From: JABWBR01 sp036741235
GTDB lineage: Bacteria; Bacteroidota; Bacteroidia; Chitinophagales; Saprospiraceae
Assembly (NCBI GenBank): GCA_036741235.1
Contig: DAINSQ010000121.1
Coordinates: forward strand, 1-14,180
DNA length: 14,180 nt
Reading direction: 5' to 3'
Positions within the stretch are counted from its first letter, which is position 1; every line of letters begins with the position of its first letter. Below, piece by piece: positions 1 through 6,322 of the stretch. Under the pieces are notes generated by a model. The model made no database searches, was not told the origin of the DNA, and was given only the letters and a program-made list of their open reading frames with translations. The position numbers and the translations under genes were made by a program.

Positions 1-952
1 CGCTTTGGCATTTGATATCGAGGAATTTTTCGCCGCCCAGGTCGAAACCGAAGCCGGCCTCGGTGACAACGTAGTCGGCCAGCGAAAGCCCGGTACGCGT
101 AGCAATGACGGTGTTGGTACCCTGAGCAATGTTGGCAAAGGGACCGCCGTGGATGATAGCGGGGTACCCTTCGAGCGTTTGTACCAGGTTGGGGCGGATA
201 GCGTCTTTGAGCAGGGCAGCCATAGCGCCCTGGGCCTTGAGGTCGCGGGCAAAGATGGGTTTTTTATCGTAAGTAAATCCTACAAAAATATTACCCAGTC
301 GGCGTTTGAGGTCGTCGGGGCCGTCGGAAAGGCAGAGGATAGCCATGACTTCAGAGGCGACCGTGATATCGAAACCGCTTTCGCGGGGTACGCCGTTTGA
401 CGTACCGCCGAGGCCGATTACCACCTGGCGCAGCGCGCGGTCGTTCATGTCCATCACGCGTTTCCAGGCGATGGTTCGCGGGTCGATACCCAGCGAATAT
501 TGTTTGTTTTGGATGTTGTTATCGATGAGCGCGGAGAGCAGGTTGTGCGCTTTCTCTACTGCGGCGAAGTCGCCGGTGAAGTGCAGGTTGATATCCTCCA
601 TGGGCAGCACCTGGCTATAGCCGCCGCAGGTAGCGCCGCCTTTAATGCCGAAGACGGGCCCCAGTGAGGGTTCGCGCAGCACCACACAGGTTTTTTTGCC
701 GATGCGGTTGAGGCCCTGCGACAAGCCGATAGATACGGTGGTTTTGCCTTCGCCGGCAGGGGTAGGGGAGATGGCGGAGACGAGTACCAGTTTGTTTTTT
801 TTGATAGCCTCGGGGTTGATCAGGCTAAGCGGCAGCTTGGCTTTATAGCGGCCGTACAAATCGAGTTGATCTTCAGTAATGCCCAATTGTGCTGCAATTT
901 CGCGGATGTCTTTGAGCGCGATCGATTGTGCGATTTCGATATCAGATTTCAT
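1..952 (-). CDS. fhs: Formate--tetrahydrofolate ligase, N-terminal part (runs off left edge)
   Basis: ATP-dependent ligation of formate to tetrahydrofolate, giving 10-formyl-THF for one-carbon metabolism; cytoplasmic. Read on the minus strand from ATG at 952-950, the first 317 codons are open to the window edge. They start MKSDIEIAQSIALKDIREIA and contain the family P-loop TPAGEGKTT (about residues 64-72), the LREPSLGPVFGIKGG segment, then YSQVLPMEDINLHFTGDF, DMNDRALR, GFDITVASEVMA and GGPFANIAQGTN. These are hallmark blocks of FTHFS, which is usually about 555 aa, so roughly 240 C-terminal residues lie outside. It sits 46 bp downstream of the SDR gene on the same strand and may be the last gene of a ferredoxin-SDR-fhs unit. 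No defect is seen in the visible part. Confidence 0.96.
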   Translation of the reverse strand, partial: MKSDIEIAQSIALKDIREIAAQLGITEDQLDLYGRYKAKLPLSLINPEAIKKNKLVLVSAISPTPAGEGKTTVSIGLSQGLNRIGKKTCVVLREPSLGPVFGIKGGATCGGYSQVLPMEDINLHFTGDFAAVEKAHNLLSALIDNNIQNKQYSLGIDPRTIAWKRVMDMNDRALRQVVIGLGGTSNGVPRESGFDITVASEVMAILCLSDGPDDLKRRLGNIFVGFTYDKKPIFARDLKAQGAMAALLKDAIRPNLVQTLEGYPAIIHGGPFANIAQGTNTVIATRTGLSLADYVVTEAGFGFDLGGEKFLDIKCQS

Positions 953-998
953 GTTCCTGAATTATAATTTGTGAATGCCATTATGTATGTGTGCAGGA

Positions 999-1754
999 TC
1001 AAATGGTATAGCCGCCGTCGCAGGTAAATACTGCGCCGGTAGTATAGGAAGAAGCCTCGGAGGCGAGGAAAAGCGCCATGGCGGCCACTTCGTCAGATGT
1101 GCCTATGCGGCTCAGTGGCGTTTTGGCCATCATCCATTGCATTACTTGCTCGTTATTCCAGAGCGCTTCGCTGAATTTGGTCTGGATGAGTCCCGGGCAG
1201 ATCGCATTGGCGCGAATATGGTAGGGACCCCATTCGCGGGCCATGACTTTGGTCAGGGAAATCAGTGCGGCTTTGCTTACGCTGTAGATGCCGAGGTAGG
1301 GTTCGGGCGACAAGCCGCCGATACTGCTGATATTTACGATGGCGCCCCCGCCGCGGCGTTTCATTTCGGGCAGGACCAGTTTGGCCAATTCGAAAGGCCC
1401 TTTTAGATTGACGGCCATGATTTTATCAAAGGCCTTTTGCTCGGTGAGTTCCAGCGGCCCGAAGACGGGATTGGTAGCTGCGTTGTTGATGAGGATGTCG
1501 ATTCCGCCGAAGGCTTCGACGGTTTGTTCTACCAGTACCTGCAGGTCTTCAATGACGCCTGCATTGGCGGCCTGCGGCAGGCAATTGATGCCTTCCTGGC
1601 GCAATTTGACGGCCACGGCTTCTACCGCGTCCTGTTTGCGGCTACTGATAACGACATTGGCGCCGGCACGGCCCAATGCAAAGGCGATCGCTTCACCAAT
1701 GCCCTTACTGGCGCCGGTGATGATGGCGGTTTTATTGGTTAGGTTGATGTTCAT
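999..1754 (-). CDS. SDR family NAD(P)-dependent oxidoreductase
   Basis: A 251-aa classical short-chain dehydrogenase/reductase, cytoplasmic. Visible motifs: cofactor-binding TGASKGIG (13-20), NNAA (90-93), MAVNLKG with the catalytic-tetrad Asn (116), NISS with the catalytic Ser (141-144), YSVSK with Tyr157 and Lys161, and the CPG turn (186-188). SSRK (37-40) after beta-2 suggests NADP(H) preference, which is an inference. The C-terminal TGAVFTCDGGYTI is typical of the FabG/DHRS4-like group, but substrate cannot be read from sequence; 3-oxoacyl-ACP reductase and glucose dehydrogenase names are common guesses. The ATG at 1754 fits the family N-terminus. It lies 45 bp after the ferredoxin gene and 46 bp before fhs. 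A perfect 6-bp dyad lies just upstream of the start (separate entry). Confidence 0.93.
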   Translation of the reverse strand: MNINLTNKTAIITGASKGIGEAIAFALGRAGANVVISSRKQDAVEAVAVKLRQEGINCLPQAANAGVIEDLQVLVEQTVEAFGGIDILINNAATNPVFGPLELTEQKAFDKIMAVNLKGPFELAKLVLPEMKRRGGGAIVNISSIGGLSPEPYLGIYSVSKAALISLTKVMAREWGPYHIRANAICPGLIQTKFSEALWNNEQVMQWMMAKTPLSRIGTSDEVAAMALFLASEASSYTTGAVFTCDGGYTI

Positions 1755-1758
1755 GTAA

Positions 1759-1783
1759 AGCCCGTTTTTGCGGGCTCAAGATA
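1759..1783 (-). promoter_or_regulatory. Dyad plus -7-like element just upstream of the SDR start
   Basis: AGCCCG (1759-1764) and CGGGCT (1771-1776) form a perfect 6-bp inverted repeat with a 6-nt loop. On the minus strand it ends 4 nt before the SDR ATG. It is directly preceded by TATCTTGA (1783-1776), a 6-of-8 match to the Bacteroidota -7 consensus TAnnTTTG. It could be an operator, a start-proximal RNA hairpin, or a weak terminator for the ferredoxin transcript; the T-run after the stem is only three bases, which argues against a strong terminator. Confidence 0.4.
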
Positions 1784-1799
1784 GCAAAAAAAGTGATGC

Positions 1800-2147
1800 C
1801 TACAAATGCAACCTGTCTTTGCGCGCCATCAACACTGCTTCGCTCTCGCGGCGGTCGGGGTCGGGCACACAACAGTCTACCGGGCAAACGGCAGCGCATT
1901 GCGGCTCTTCGTGAAAACCTACGCATTCGGTGCATTTGTCGGGTACGATGTAGTATACTTCGTCAGATACGGGCTTGTGTTTGGCTTTGGCCGCTACGAC
2001 TGTGCCGTCCTCAAGGGCATATTCGTCAGTGATAGCCGTACCGTCGGCAATAGCCCATTCTACGCCGCCTTCGTAAATAGCGTTGTTGGGGCACTCGGGT
2101 TCGCAAGCGCCGCAGTTGATGCAATCTTCGGTAATTATGATGGCCAT
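1800..2147 (-). CDS. 2[4Fe-4S] dicluster ferredoxin
   Basis: A 115-aa small electron carrier binding two [4Fe-4S] clusters. The first motif is CINCGACEPECP, cysteines 9, 12, 15 and 19 (C-x2-C-x2-C-x3-C-P). The second is Cys72, 75, 84 and 88 (C-x2-C-x8-C-x3-C-P) followed by Cys92 and 93. The 8-residue spacing in the second motif (CTECVGFHEEPQC) is that of the Alvin/YfhL-type bacterial ferredoxins. The roughly 50 residues between motifs make it longer than a minimal 2[4Fe-4S] ferredoxin; my recollection is that this length is usual in Bacteroidota. Redox partner unknown; the neighbouring SDR and fhs genes (45 and 46 bp spacings) suggest co-transcription but not a direct partnership. The acidic/basic tail after residue 95 is not part of the cluster fold. 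Confidence 0.95.
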   Translation of the reverse strand: MAIIITEDCINCGACEPECPNNAIYEGGVEWAIADGTAITDEYALEDGTVVAAKAKHKPVSDEVYYIVPDKCTECVGFHEEPQCAAVCPVDCCVPDPDRRESEAVLMARKDRLHL

Positions 2148-2164
2148 GGTTTGAAATATTATAA

Positions 2165-2192
2165 GTTTATGGGTTTATGGGTTTATAGGTTA
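2165..2192. repeat. 8-bp tandem repeat array GTTTATRG, copy 1
   Basis: Three near-perfect 8-bp units, GTTTATGG, GTTTATGG and GTTTATAG, then a decayed fourth (GTTAATTA). It lies in the 123-bp gap between the symporter stop (2271) and the ferredoxin start (2147). The same unit recurs at 4107-4138 on the other side of the symporter, in the same orientation. Confidence 0.8.
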
Positions 2193-2258
2193 ATTATAAA
2201 GATGAAAAAAGGGAACAATGTTCAGCCGGAGGCAAAAATATATTTTTTTATTAATTGC

Positions 2259-2291
2259 CAACATTCAACATCAAACATCCCCTCCAGCATG
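2259..2291. repeat. Degenerate CAACATTCAACATC repeat, with CATCAAACATCC
   Basis: A short run of CAACAT / CAAACAT words ending in CATCAAACATCC and then CCAGCAT. It spans the stop codon of the symporter gene (TGA at 2273-2271). The 12-mer CATCAAACATCC followed by AGCAT recurs at 6179-6195, upstream of the deaminase gene, so this is an interspersed low-complexity element rather than a coding signal. Confidence 0.5.
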
Positions 2292-4061
2292 GATGCTATC
2301 CCAGGTTTTATATAAAAAATACCCGGAAACGGCGGTAATGCCGAGCATTGTAAGCGCCATGGGAATATTGCTGTAGATGAAAAAACCGACGGCAAACAGC
2401 GCAGCGTACACCATAAAACAACCCGCGACCATACAGGCGATTTCCAGAGGGAGCCTGCCGGGGGTTACTTCGCGTTGTTGGAGGGTTCCCTCGCTGATGG
2501 CGCGGTCGATAACCGGGCGCCAGCCGCCGGGGGCGGGTTTGATGTGTTTAAAGAAGCTGAGCAGGGTGTTGTGATCGGCAGGAGGGGTGAGCAGTGTGAC
2601 GGCAATCCAGACCACCGTTGTGATCCCCACGCCGGTAATCAAACGTATATGATCGGGGATAGTTTCAGTAAATCCCAATTCGAAAATAACAGCTACCACA
2701 AAAGAAATGATCATAGCCGCAATTTCGCTATAGGCGTTAATTCGCCACCAAAACCAGCGCAGGATGAAAATCAATCCGGTGCCGGCGCCGATTTGCAATA
2801 ATATATTGAAGGCCTGAAGCGCATTTTGCAGGTATAGTGCCAACACAGATGCCAGTGCCATGAGTAATACGGTGGATAAACGCCCGATGTTGACCAATTG
2901 CTTTTCAGAGGCGTCGGGCGCTACGAAACGCTTGTAGAAGTCGTTGACAATATACGACGAGCCCCAGTTGAGGTGGGTGGCAATAGTAGACATATAAGCC
3001 GCCAACAAGGCCGATACCAGCAACCCGATGAGTCCGGAAGGCAGGAAAGTGAGCATGGCGGGGAAAGCCAGGTCGTCTTTGATTACGACGTCTTTGCTAA
3101 GATTGGGAAAGGCCGCTTTTAGCGAAGCCAAATCGGGAAAAACCAAAATAGAAGCCAGCGCTATCAGAATCCAGGGCCAGGGCCGGAGCGCATAGTGGGC
3201 GATGTTGAAAAACAGGGTGGCCGAAATGGCGTGTTTTTCGTTTTTTGCAGACAACATGCGCTGGGCGATGTAGCCGCCACCGCCGGGCTCCGCGCCGGGA
3301 TACCACACGCTCCACCACTGAATGGCAATAGGCAGCACAAATAACGGCAGGTATTGCGAGGGGTCGCTGAAATCGGGCAGCAGGTTCAACTTGCCCGATA
3401 CGTTGGGGTGCTGCAAGAGGTTGGTCAAACCGCCTACTTGCGGTAGGTCTAATAACAATACTGCCGCCCAGACCATACCCACCATCGCCAGCATAAACTG
3501 AAAGAAGTCGGTCCACAATACCCCGGTCAAACCGCCGAGCGAGGTATATACTACCGTGATCAGGGAGGCGATCAGAATAGTCTGCAAGGGAGTCAGCCCC
3601 AGCATGACCCCACCGATTTTGATAGCGGCAAGGGTTACCGTGGCCATGATCATGATATTAAAAAAGACGCCCAGGTATATAGCCCTGAACCCGCGCAGAA
3701 AAGCGGCGGCCTTGCCGCTGTAGCGTATTTCGTAAAACTCAAGGTCGGTGAGCACGCCCGAACGACGCCATAGCTTGGCATATACAAATACAGTGAGCAT
3801 GCCGGTGAGCAGGAAGGCCCACCACTGCCAGTTGCCGGCTACGCCGTTGTTGCGCACCATATCGGTGACCAGGTTGGGCGTATCGGCGGAAAACGTGGTG
3901 GCTACCATCGAGATGCCCAACAGCCACCAGGGCATATTGCGCCCCGAAAGGAAATATTCGGAATAACTTTTCCCGGATTTCTTCGATACGAGTATCCCAA
4001 TTAATAGAGATAAGGCAAAATAAGCGCCAATTATTCCCCAATCGAGTAGTGTTAGCGTCAT
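2271..4061 (-). CDS. Sodium:solute symporter (SSS) family transporter
   Basis: A 596-aa inner-membrane protein of the SSS family (APC/LeuT fold), which couples Na+ entry to uptake of a sugar, amino acid or organic acid. It has about 13-15 hydrophobic segments, starting at residues 6-26. Family signatures: FLSGRNMPWWLLGISMVAT (37-55), GGLTGVLWTDFFQFM (176-190), and AAYMSTIATHLNWGSSYIVN (354-373) followed by DFYKRF. The last block corresponds to the TM8 region where serine/threonine side chains form the Na2 site in vSGLT. A hydrophilic loop at about 492-535 precedes the last two helices (about 538-562 and 566-585). Length is near the upper range of the family. The substrate cannot be predicted; the gene lies 126 bp downstream of the amino-sugar deaminase/deacetylase gene, which makes an amino-sugar link possible but unproven. 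Separate promoter-like TATCTTTC is seen 19 nt ahead of the ATG. Confidence 0.94.
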   Translation of the reverse strand: MTLTLLDWGIIGAYFALSLLIGILVSKKSGKSYSEYFLSGRNMPWWLLGISMVATTFSADTPNLVTDMVRNNGVAGNWQWWAFLLTGMLTVFVYAKLWRRSGVLTDLEFYEIRYSGKAAAFLRGFRAIYLGVFFNIMIMATVTLAAIKIGGVMLGLTPLQTILIASLITVVYTSLGGLTGVLWTDFFQFMLAMVGMVWAAVLLLDLPQVGGLTNLLQHPNVSGKLNLLPDFSDPSQYLPLFVLPIAIQWWSVWYPGAEPGGGGYIAQRMLSAKNEKHAISATLFFNIAHYALRPWPWILIALASILVFPDLASLKAAFPNLSKDVVIKDDLAFPAMLTFLPSGLIGLLVSALLAAYMSTIATHLNWGSSYIVNDFYKRFVAPDASEKQLVNIGRLSTVLLMALASVLALYLQNALQAFNILLQIGAGTGLIFILRWFWWRINAYSEIAAMIISFVVAVIFELGFTETIPDHIRLITGVGITTVVWIAVTLLTPPADHNTLLSFFKHIKPAPGGWRPVIDRAISEGTLQQREVTPGRLPLEIACMVAGCFMVYAALFAVGFFIYSNIPMALTMLGITAVSGYFLYKTWDSIHAGGDV

Positions 4062-4080
4062 TTTTCGTTTTGTTTTGCGC

Positions 4081-4088
4081 GAAAGATA
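4081..4088 (-). promoter_or_regulatory. Putative -7 element of the symporter gene
   Basis: On the minus strand, TATCTTTC matches 7 of 8 positions of the Bacteroidota TAnnTTTG element and ends 19 nt before the symporter ATG. A clear -33 TTTG was not identified, so this rests on the -7 box and on the same spacing seen upstream of the SDR and cyclase genes. Confidence 0.4.
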
Positions 4089-4106
4089 GAGAAATTAATG
4101 TTGTTG

Positions 4107-4138
4107 GTTTATGGCTTTATAGGTTTATAGGTTTATGA
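4107..4138. repeat. 8-bp tandem repeat array GTTTATRG, copy 2
   Basis: Four 8-bp units: GTTTATGG, CTTTATAG, GTTTATAG and GTTTATGA. It lies in the 126-bp gap between the deacetylase fragment (stop at 4190-4188) and the symporter start (4061). Same unit and orientation as the array at 2165-2192, so the two bracket the symporter gene. Confidence 0.8.
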
Positions 4139-4187
4139 ATAAAGTAGACAGTAAACCAATAAACAGGCAAACCGACAATCGACTACA

Positions 4188-4880
4188 TCAAACAAAAAAC
4201 CGCCAGCGGCGAAAGGCTTCGATAGCCTCGTACTCTGCCAATCCCAAATCGCGATAATACTGGGCGGTGGCCCGGTTGCGGTCTTCGGCGCGTTGCCAGA
4301 ATTCGCGTTCGTCTTCACCGGGGAAGGGCGGGCGGTCTTTTTGCGATTGATGCATAAAGATGGCCCTGCGTTTTTTGACGAGTTCTTGAGGGCTAAGCGG
4401 TACGGCCATTTCGATTTCGTCTACTGGCCATTCGTGCCAGGCGCCGCGGTAGAGCCACAGCCAGCAGTCTGCGAGCCACTTTTCGCCTTTGAGGCGGTCA
4501 AAGGCTGCGAGTATGGCTTCGAGGCAAACCCGGTGAGTGCCGTGCGGATCGGCGAGATCGCCGGCGGCATATACCTGATGGGGTTGGATGGATTTTATCA
4601 GATCGGCGACGATGGCAATGTCGGCTTCGCTAATGGGATTTTTGCGGGTTCTGCCCGTTTCGTAGAAAGGCATGTCCAGGAAATGAATGCGCCTGTCGTC
4701 GAGTCCGCAAAAACGGGCGCCGGCGCGGGCTTCGCCGCGGCGGATGAGCCCTTTGATCAGCCGCGTTTCGGGCGAATCGTTTTCGCCGGGTTGTTTGTTT
4801 AGTAAAAATTGTTTCGCTGATTGGCACAGTTGCCCGCCCTCACTGGTAATAATGGCCTGCTGATGGCCGAATTCCTGCAA
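4188..4880 (-). pseudogene. C-terminal part of the PIG-L deacetylase domain, cut off by an in-frame TAA
   Basis: This 230-codon frame is in the same register as the upstream deaminase frame and is separated from it only by TAA at 4883-4881. It begins with codon TTG, not a convincing start, and no ribosome site is visible. It carries the second half of the LmbE/PIG-L fold: the second zinc-binding motif DPHGTH (residues 111-116 of this fragment), the late-domain HQSQKDRPPF (177-186) and the usual tail with EAFRRWRFF. The first zinc motif, SPHPDDD, is in the upstream frame. Neither half alone can be an active deacetylase. Joined, the protein would be 644 aa, close to the roughly 640 aa I recall for Bacteroidota NagB-deacetylase fusions. 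The frame shows no other damage, so the stop is recent, is read through, or is a sequencing error. Confidence 0.85.
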
Positions 4881-6122
4881 TTACTCGATATAGCGCAGGG
4901 CGTCGTGGTCGTGCACGGCGATATTGCCGGAGGTTTGATAGGCGACGTGTACTTCGTGGCCCTGTTCTACCAGCCGCAGGAAAGTGCCGCCCATCGAAAT
5001 AACGTCGTCGTCGGGGTGGGGGCTAAAGATGATCACCCGTTTTTTGGAGGGCTTGGCGCGCTCGGGGCGGAAGGTGTCGTCGGCGTTGGGTTTGCCGCCC
5101 GGCCAGCCGGTGATGGTGTGCTGAAGGCGGTTGAACATTTTGATATTCAGCGAATAGGAATTGGCGTATTCGATGATCAGATCGCTGAGGTGATTTTCGT
5201 TGTAATCGGTATCGGTCAGTTTTAAAATGGGTTTGCCTACTTGTTTGGACAGCCACACCACGGCTTTGCAGGCCAGGTCGTCATCCCAATTGCAAATGCC
5301 GACCAACCAGGGCGATTTAAAACGGGTGAGCTCTTCGGCGGCGCCCTGGTCGAGGATTACTTTTACATTAGGATGATTTTGCAGGAAAGATGCCGGTACC
5401 TGCATCGCCACAGGGCCTTCTATGGCTTTTTGTATGATACCTGCTTTGTGTTGCCCCCAAGCCAGCAAATATATCGTGCGGGCCTTCATAATACTGCCGA
5501 TGCCCATTGTAATGGCGCGGTAAGGGACGTCTTCTTCTCTCAAAAAGTCTTTGAGCGCATCGAGCCTCGTGATGCTGTCCAGGCGAATCAACCGGGTTTT
5601 GGAGTTCTCCCAGGAGCCGGGTTCGTTAAAGCCGATGTGGCCGGTACGGCCTATGCCCAGCAATTGTATGTCTATGCCGCCGACCAGTTCGATCATCTTT
5701 TCATAGCGTTCGCAATAAGCCTCTACTTCGTCCATCGGCAAAGTGCCGTCGGGTATGTGAATGTTTTCGCGTTTGATGTCGATATGATCAAACAAATATT
5801 CATTCATAAAACGCACATAACTTTGCTGCGCGCCGGGGTCAATGGGGTAGTATTCGTCGAGATTAAAGGTAACAACATTGCTGAAACTCAACCCCTCTTC
5901 TTTGTGCAAACGCACCAGCTCGTTGTATACCTTAATGGGGGAGGACCCCGTGGCAAGACCTAAAACGATCTTTTCGCCTTCCTGCTGTTTTTGTCGAATG
6001 GCCAGCGCAATGGCGTTGGCTACATAAATCGAGGCATCACGCGAGTCCTCCCATATTCTCACAGGAAGTTTTTCTTCCGACTTGAATTGGTATTTTAAAA
6101 CCTGGTTGCCGTTTGCTTGCAT
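4881..6122 (-). CDS. nagB: Glucosamine-6-phosphate deaminase-like protein with truncated N-terminal half of a PIG-L domain
   Basis: NagB converts glucosamine-6-phosphate to fructose-6-phosphate and ammonia in amino-sugar use. Residues about 20-290 are the NagB/RpiA-like domain: GLATGSSPIKVY (55-66, phosphate loop), FNLDEYYPI (86-94, with Asp89 matching catalytic Asp72 of E. coli NagB), and GIGRTGHIGFNEPGS (156-170, with His162 and Glu167 matching His143 and Glu148). The residue matching E. coli Asp141 is Thr160. Residues about 290-362 link to a PIG-L deacetylase that starts with VIIFSPHPDDD (363-373) and ends after ALRYIE at a premature TAA. As drawn, the deaminase domain is complete and the deacetylase domain is not. 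The ATG at 6122 gives a family-like start. Upstream, TAACTTTA (6169-6162) is a 7-of-8 match to the -7 element. Confidence 0.88.
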   Translation of the reverse strand: MQANGNQVLKYQFKSEEKLPVRIWEDSRDASIYVANAIALAIRQKQQEGEKIVLGLATGSSPIKVYNELVRLHKEEGLSFSNVVTFNLDEYYPIDPGAQQSYVRFMNEYLFDHIDIKRENIHIPDGTLPMDEVEAYCERYEKMIELVGGIDIQLLGIGRTGHIGFNEPGSWENSKTRLIRLDSITRLDALKDFLREEDVPYRAITMGIGSIMKARTIYLLAWGQHKAGIIQKAIEGPVAMQVPASFLQNHPNVKVILDQGAAEELTRFKSPWLVGICNWDDDLACKAVVWLSKQVGKPILKLTDTDYNENHLSDLIIEYANSYSLNIKMFNRLQHTITGWPGGKPNADDTFRPERAKPSKKRVIIFSPHPDDDVISMGGTFLRLVEQGHEVHVAYQTSGNIAVHDHDALRYIE

Positions 6123-6161
6123 GTTATACAGGGTTGAATGCTTGCTGTTGGATTAATATGG

Positions 6162-6169
6162 TAAAGTTA
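6162..6169 (-). promoter_or_regulatory. Putative -7 element of the deaminase gene
   Basis: Minus-strand TAACTTTA matches TAnnTTTG at 7 of 8 positions, 39 nt before the ATG at 6122. No well-spaced -33 TTTG was found, so support is moderate. Confidence 0.3.
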
Positions 6170-6174
6170 TACAT

Positions 6175-6212
6175 CTACCATCAAACATCCAGCATCGAAC
6201 GTTAAACATCAA
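6175..6212. repeat. Degenerate CATCAAACATCC repeat, second locus
   Basis: Words CATCAAACATCC, AGCATC and TTAAACATCAAA follow each other in the 200-bp divergent gap between the deaminase and leuS starts. The 12-mer is identical to the one at the symporter 3' end (2269-2280). Confidence 0.5.
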
Positions 6213-6221
6213 AAAAATCCC

Positions 6222-6280
6222 TATTTTCGCGGCTCAATCCCGTAAAACGCGCAAAGGGGGAAACTTTTCAGGCGCCCCTT
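6222..6280 (+). promoter_or_regulatory. Putative leuS promoter and leader stem
   Basis: TATTTTCG (6222-6229) matches the TAnnTTTG element at 7 of 8 positions, 93 nt before the leuS ATG. The predicted leader contains AAGGGG (6254-6259) and CCCCTT (6275-6280), able to form a 6-bp stem with a 15-nt loop. No T-run follows, so it does not look like a terminator or attenuator. No leader peptide rich in Leu codons was noticed. Confidence 0.35.
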
Positions 6281-6322
6281 GTCATTTATTAAAAGAACCA
6301 GCTATACAAAACGAACCACAGC

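Noticed and set aside
1..848. Plus-strand open frames at the left edge
   Set aside because: The minus strand of this stretch reads as formate-tetrahydrofolate ligase with a P-loop and all family blocks, so the plus-strand frames are shadows.
4880..4880. Independent deacetylase gene starting at TTG 4880
   Set aside because: A start directly after the stop would lack the first zinc motif, which lies upstream of the stop, and no ribosome site or ATG supports it.
5241..5963. A 240-codon plus-strand frame opposite the deaminase gene
   Set aside because: It lies fully antisense to a gene with clear NagB motifs and has no family resemblance of its own.
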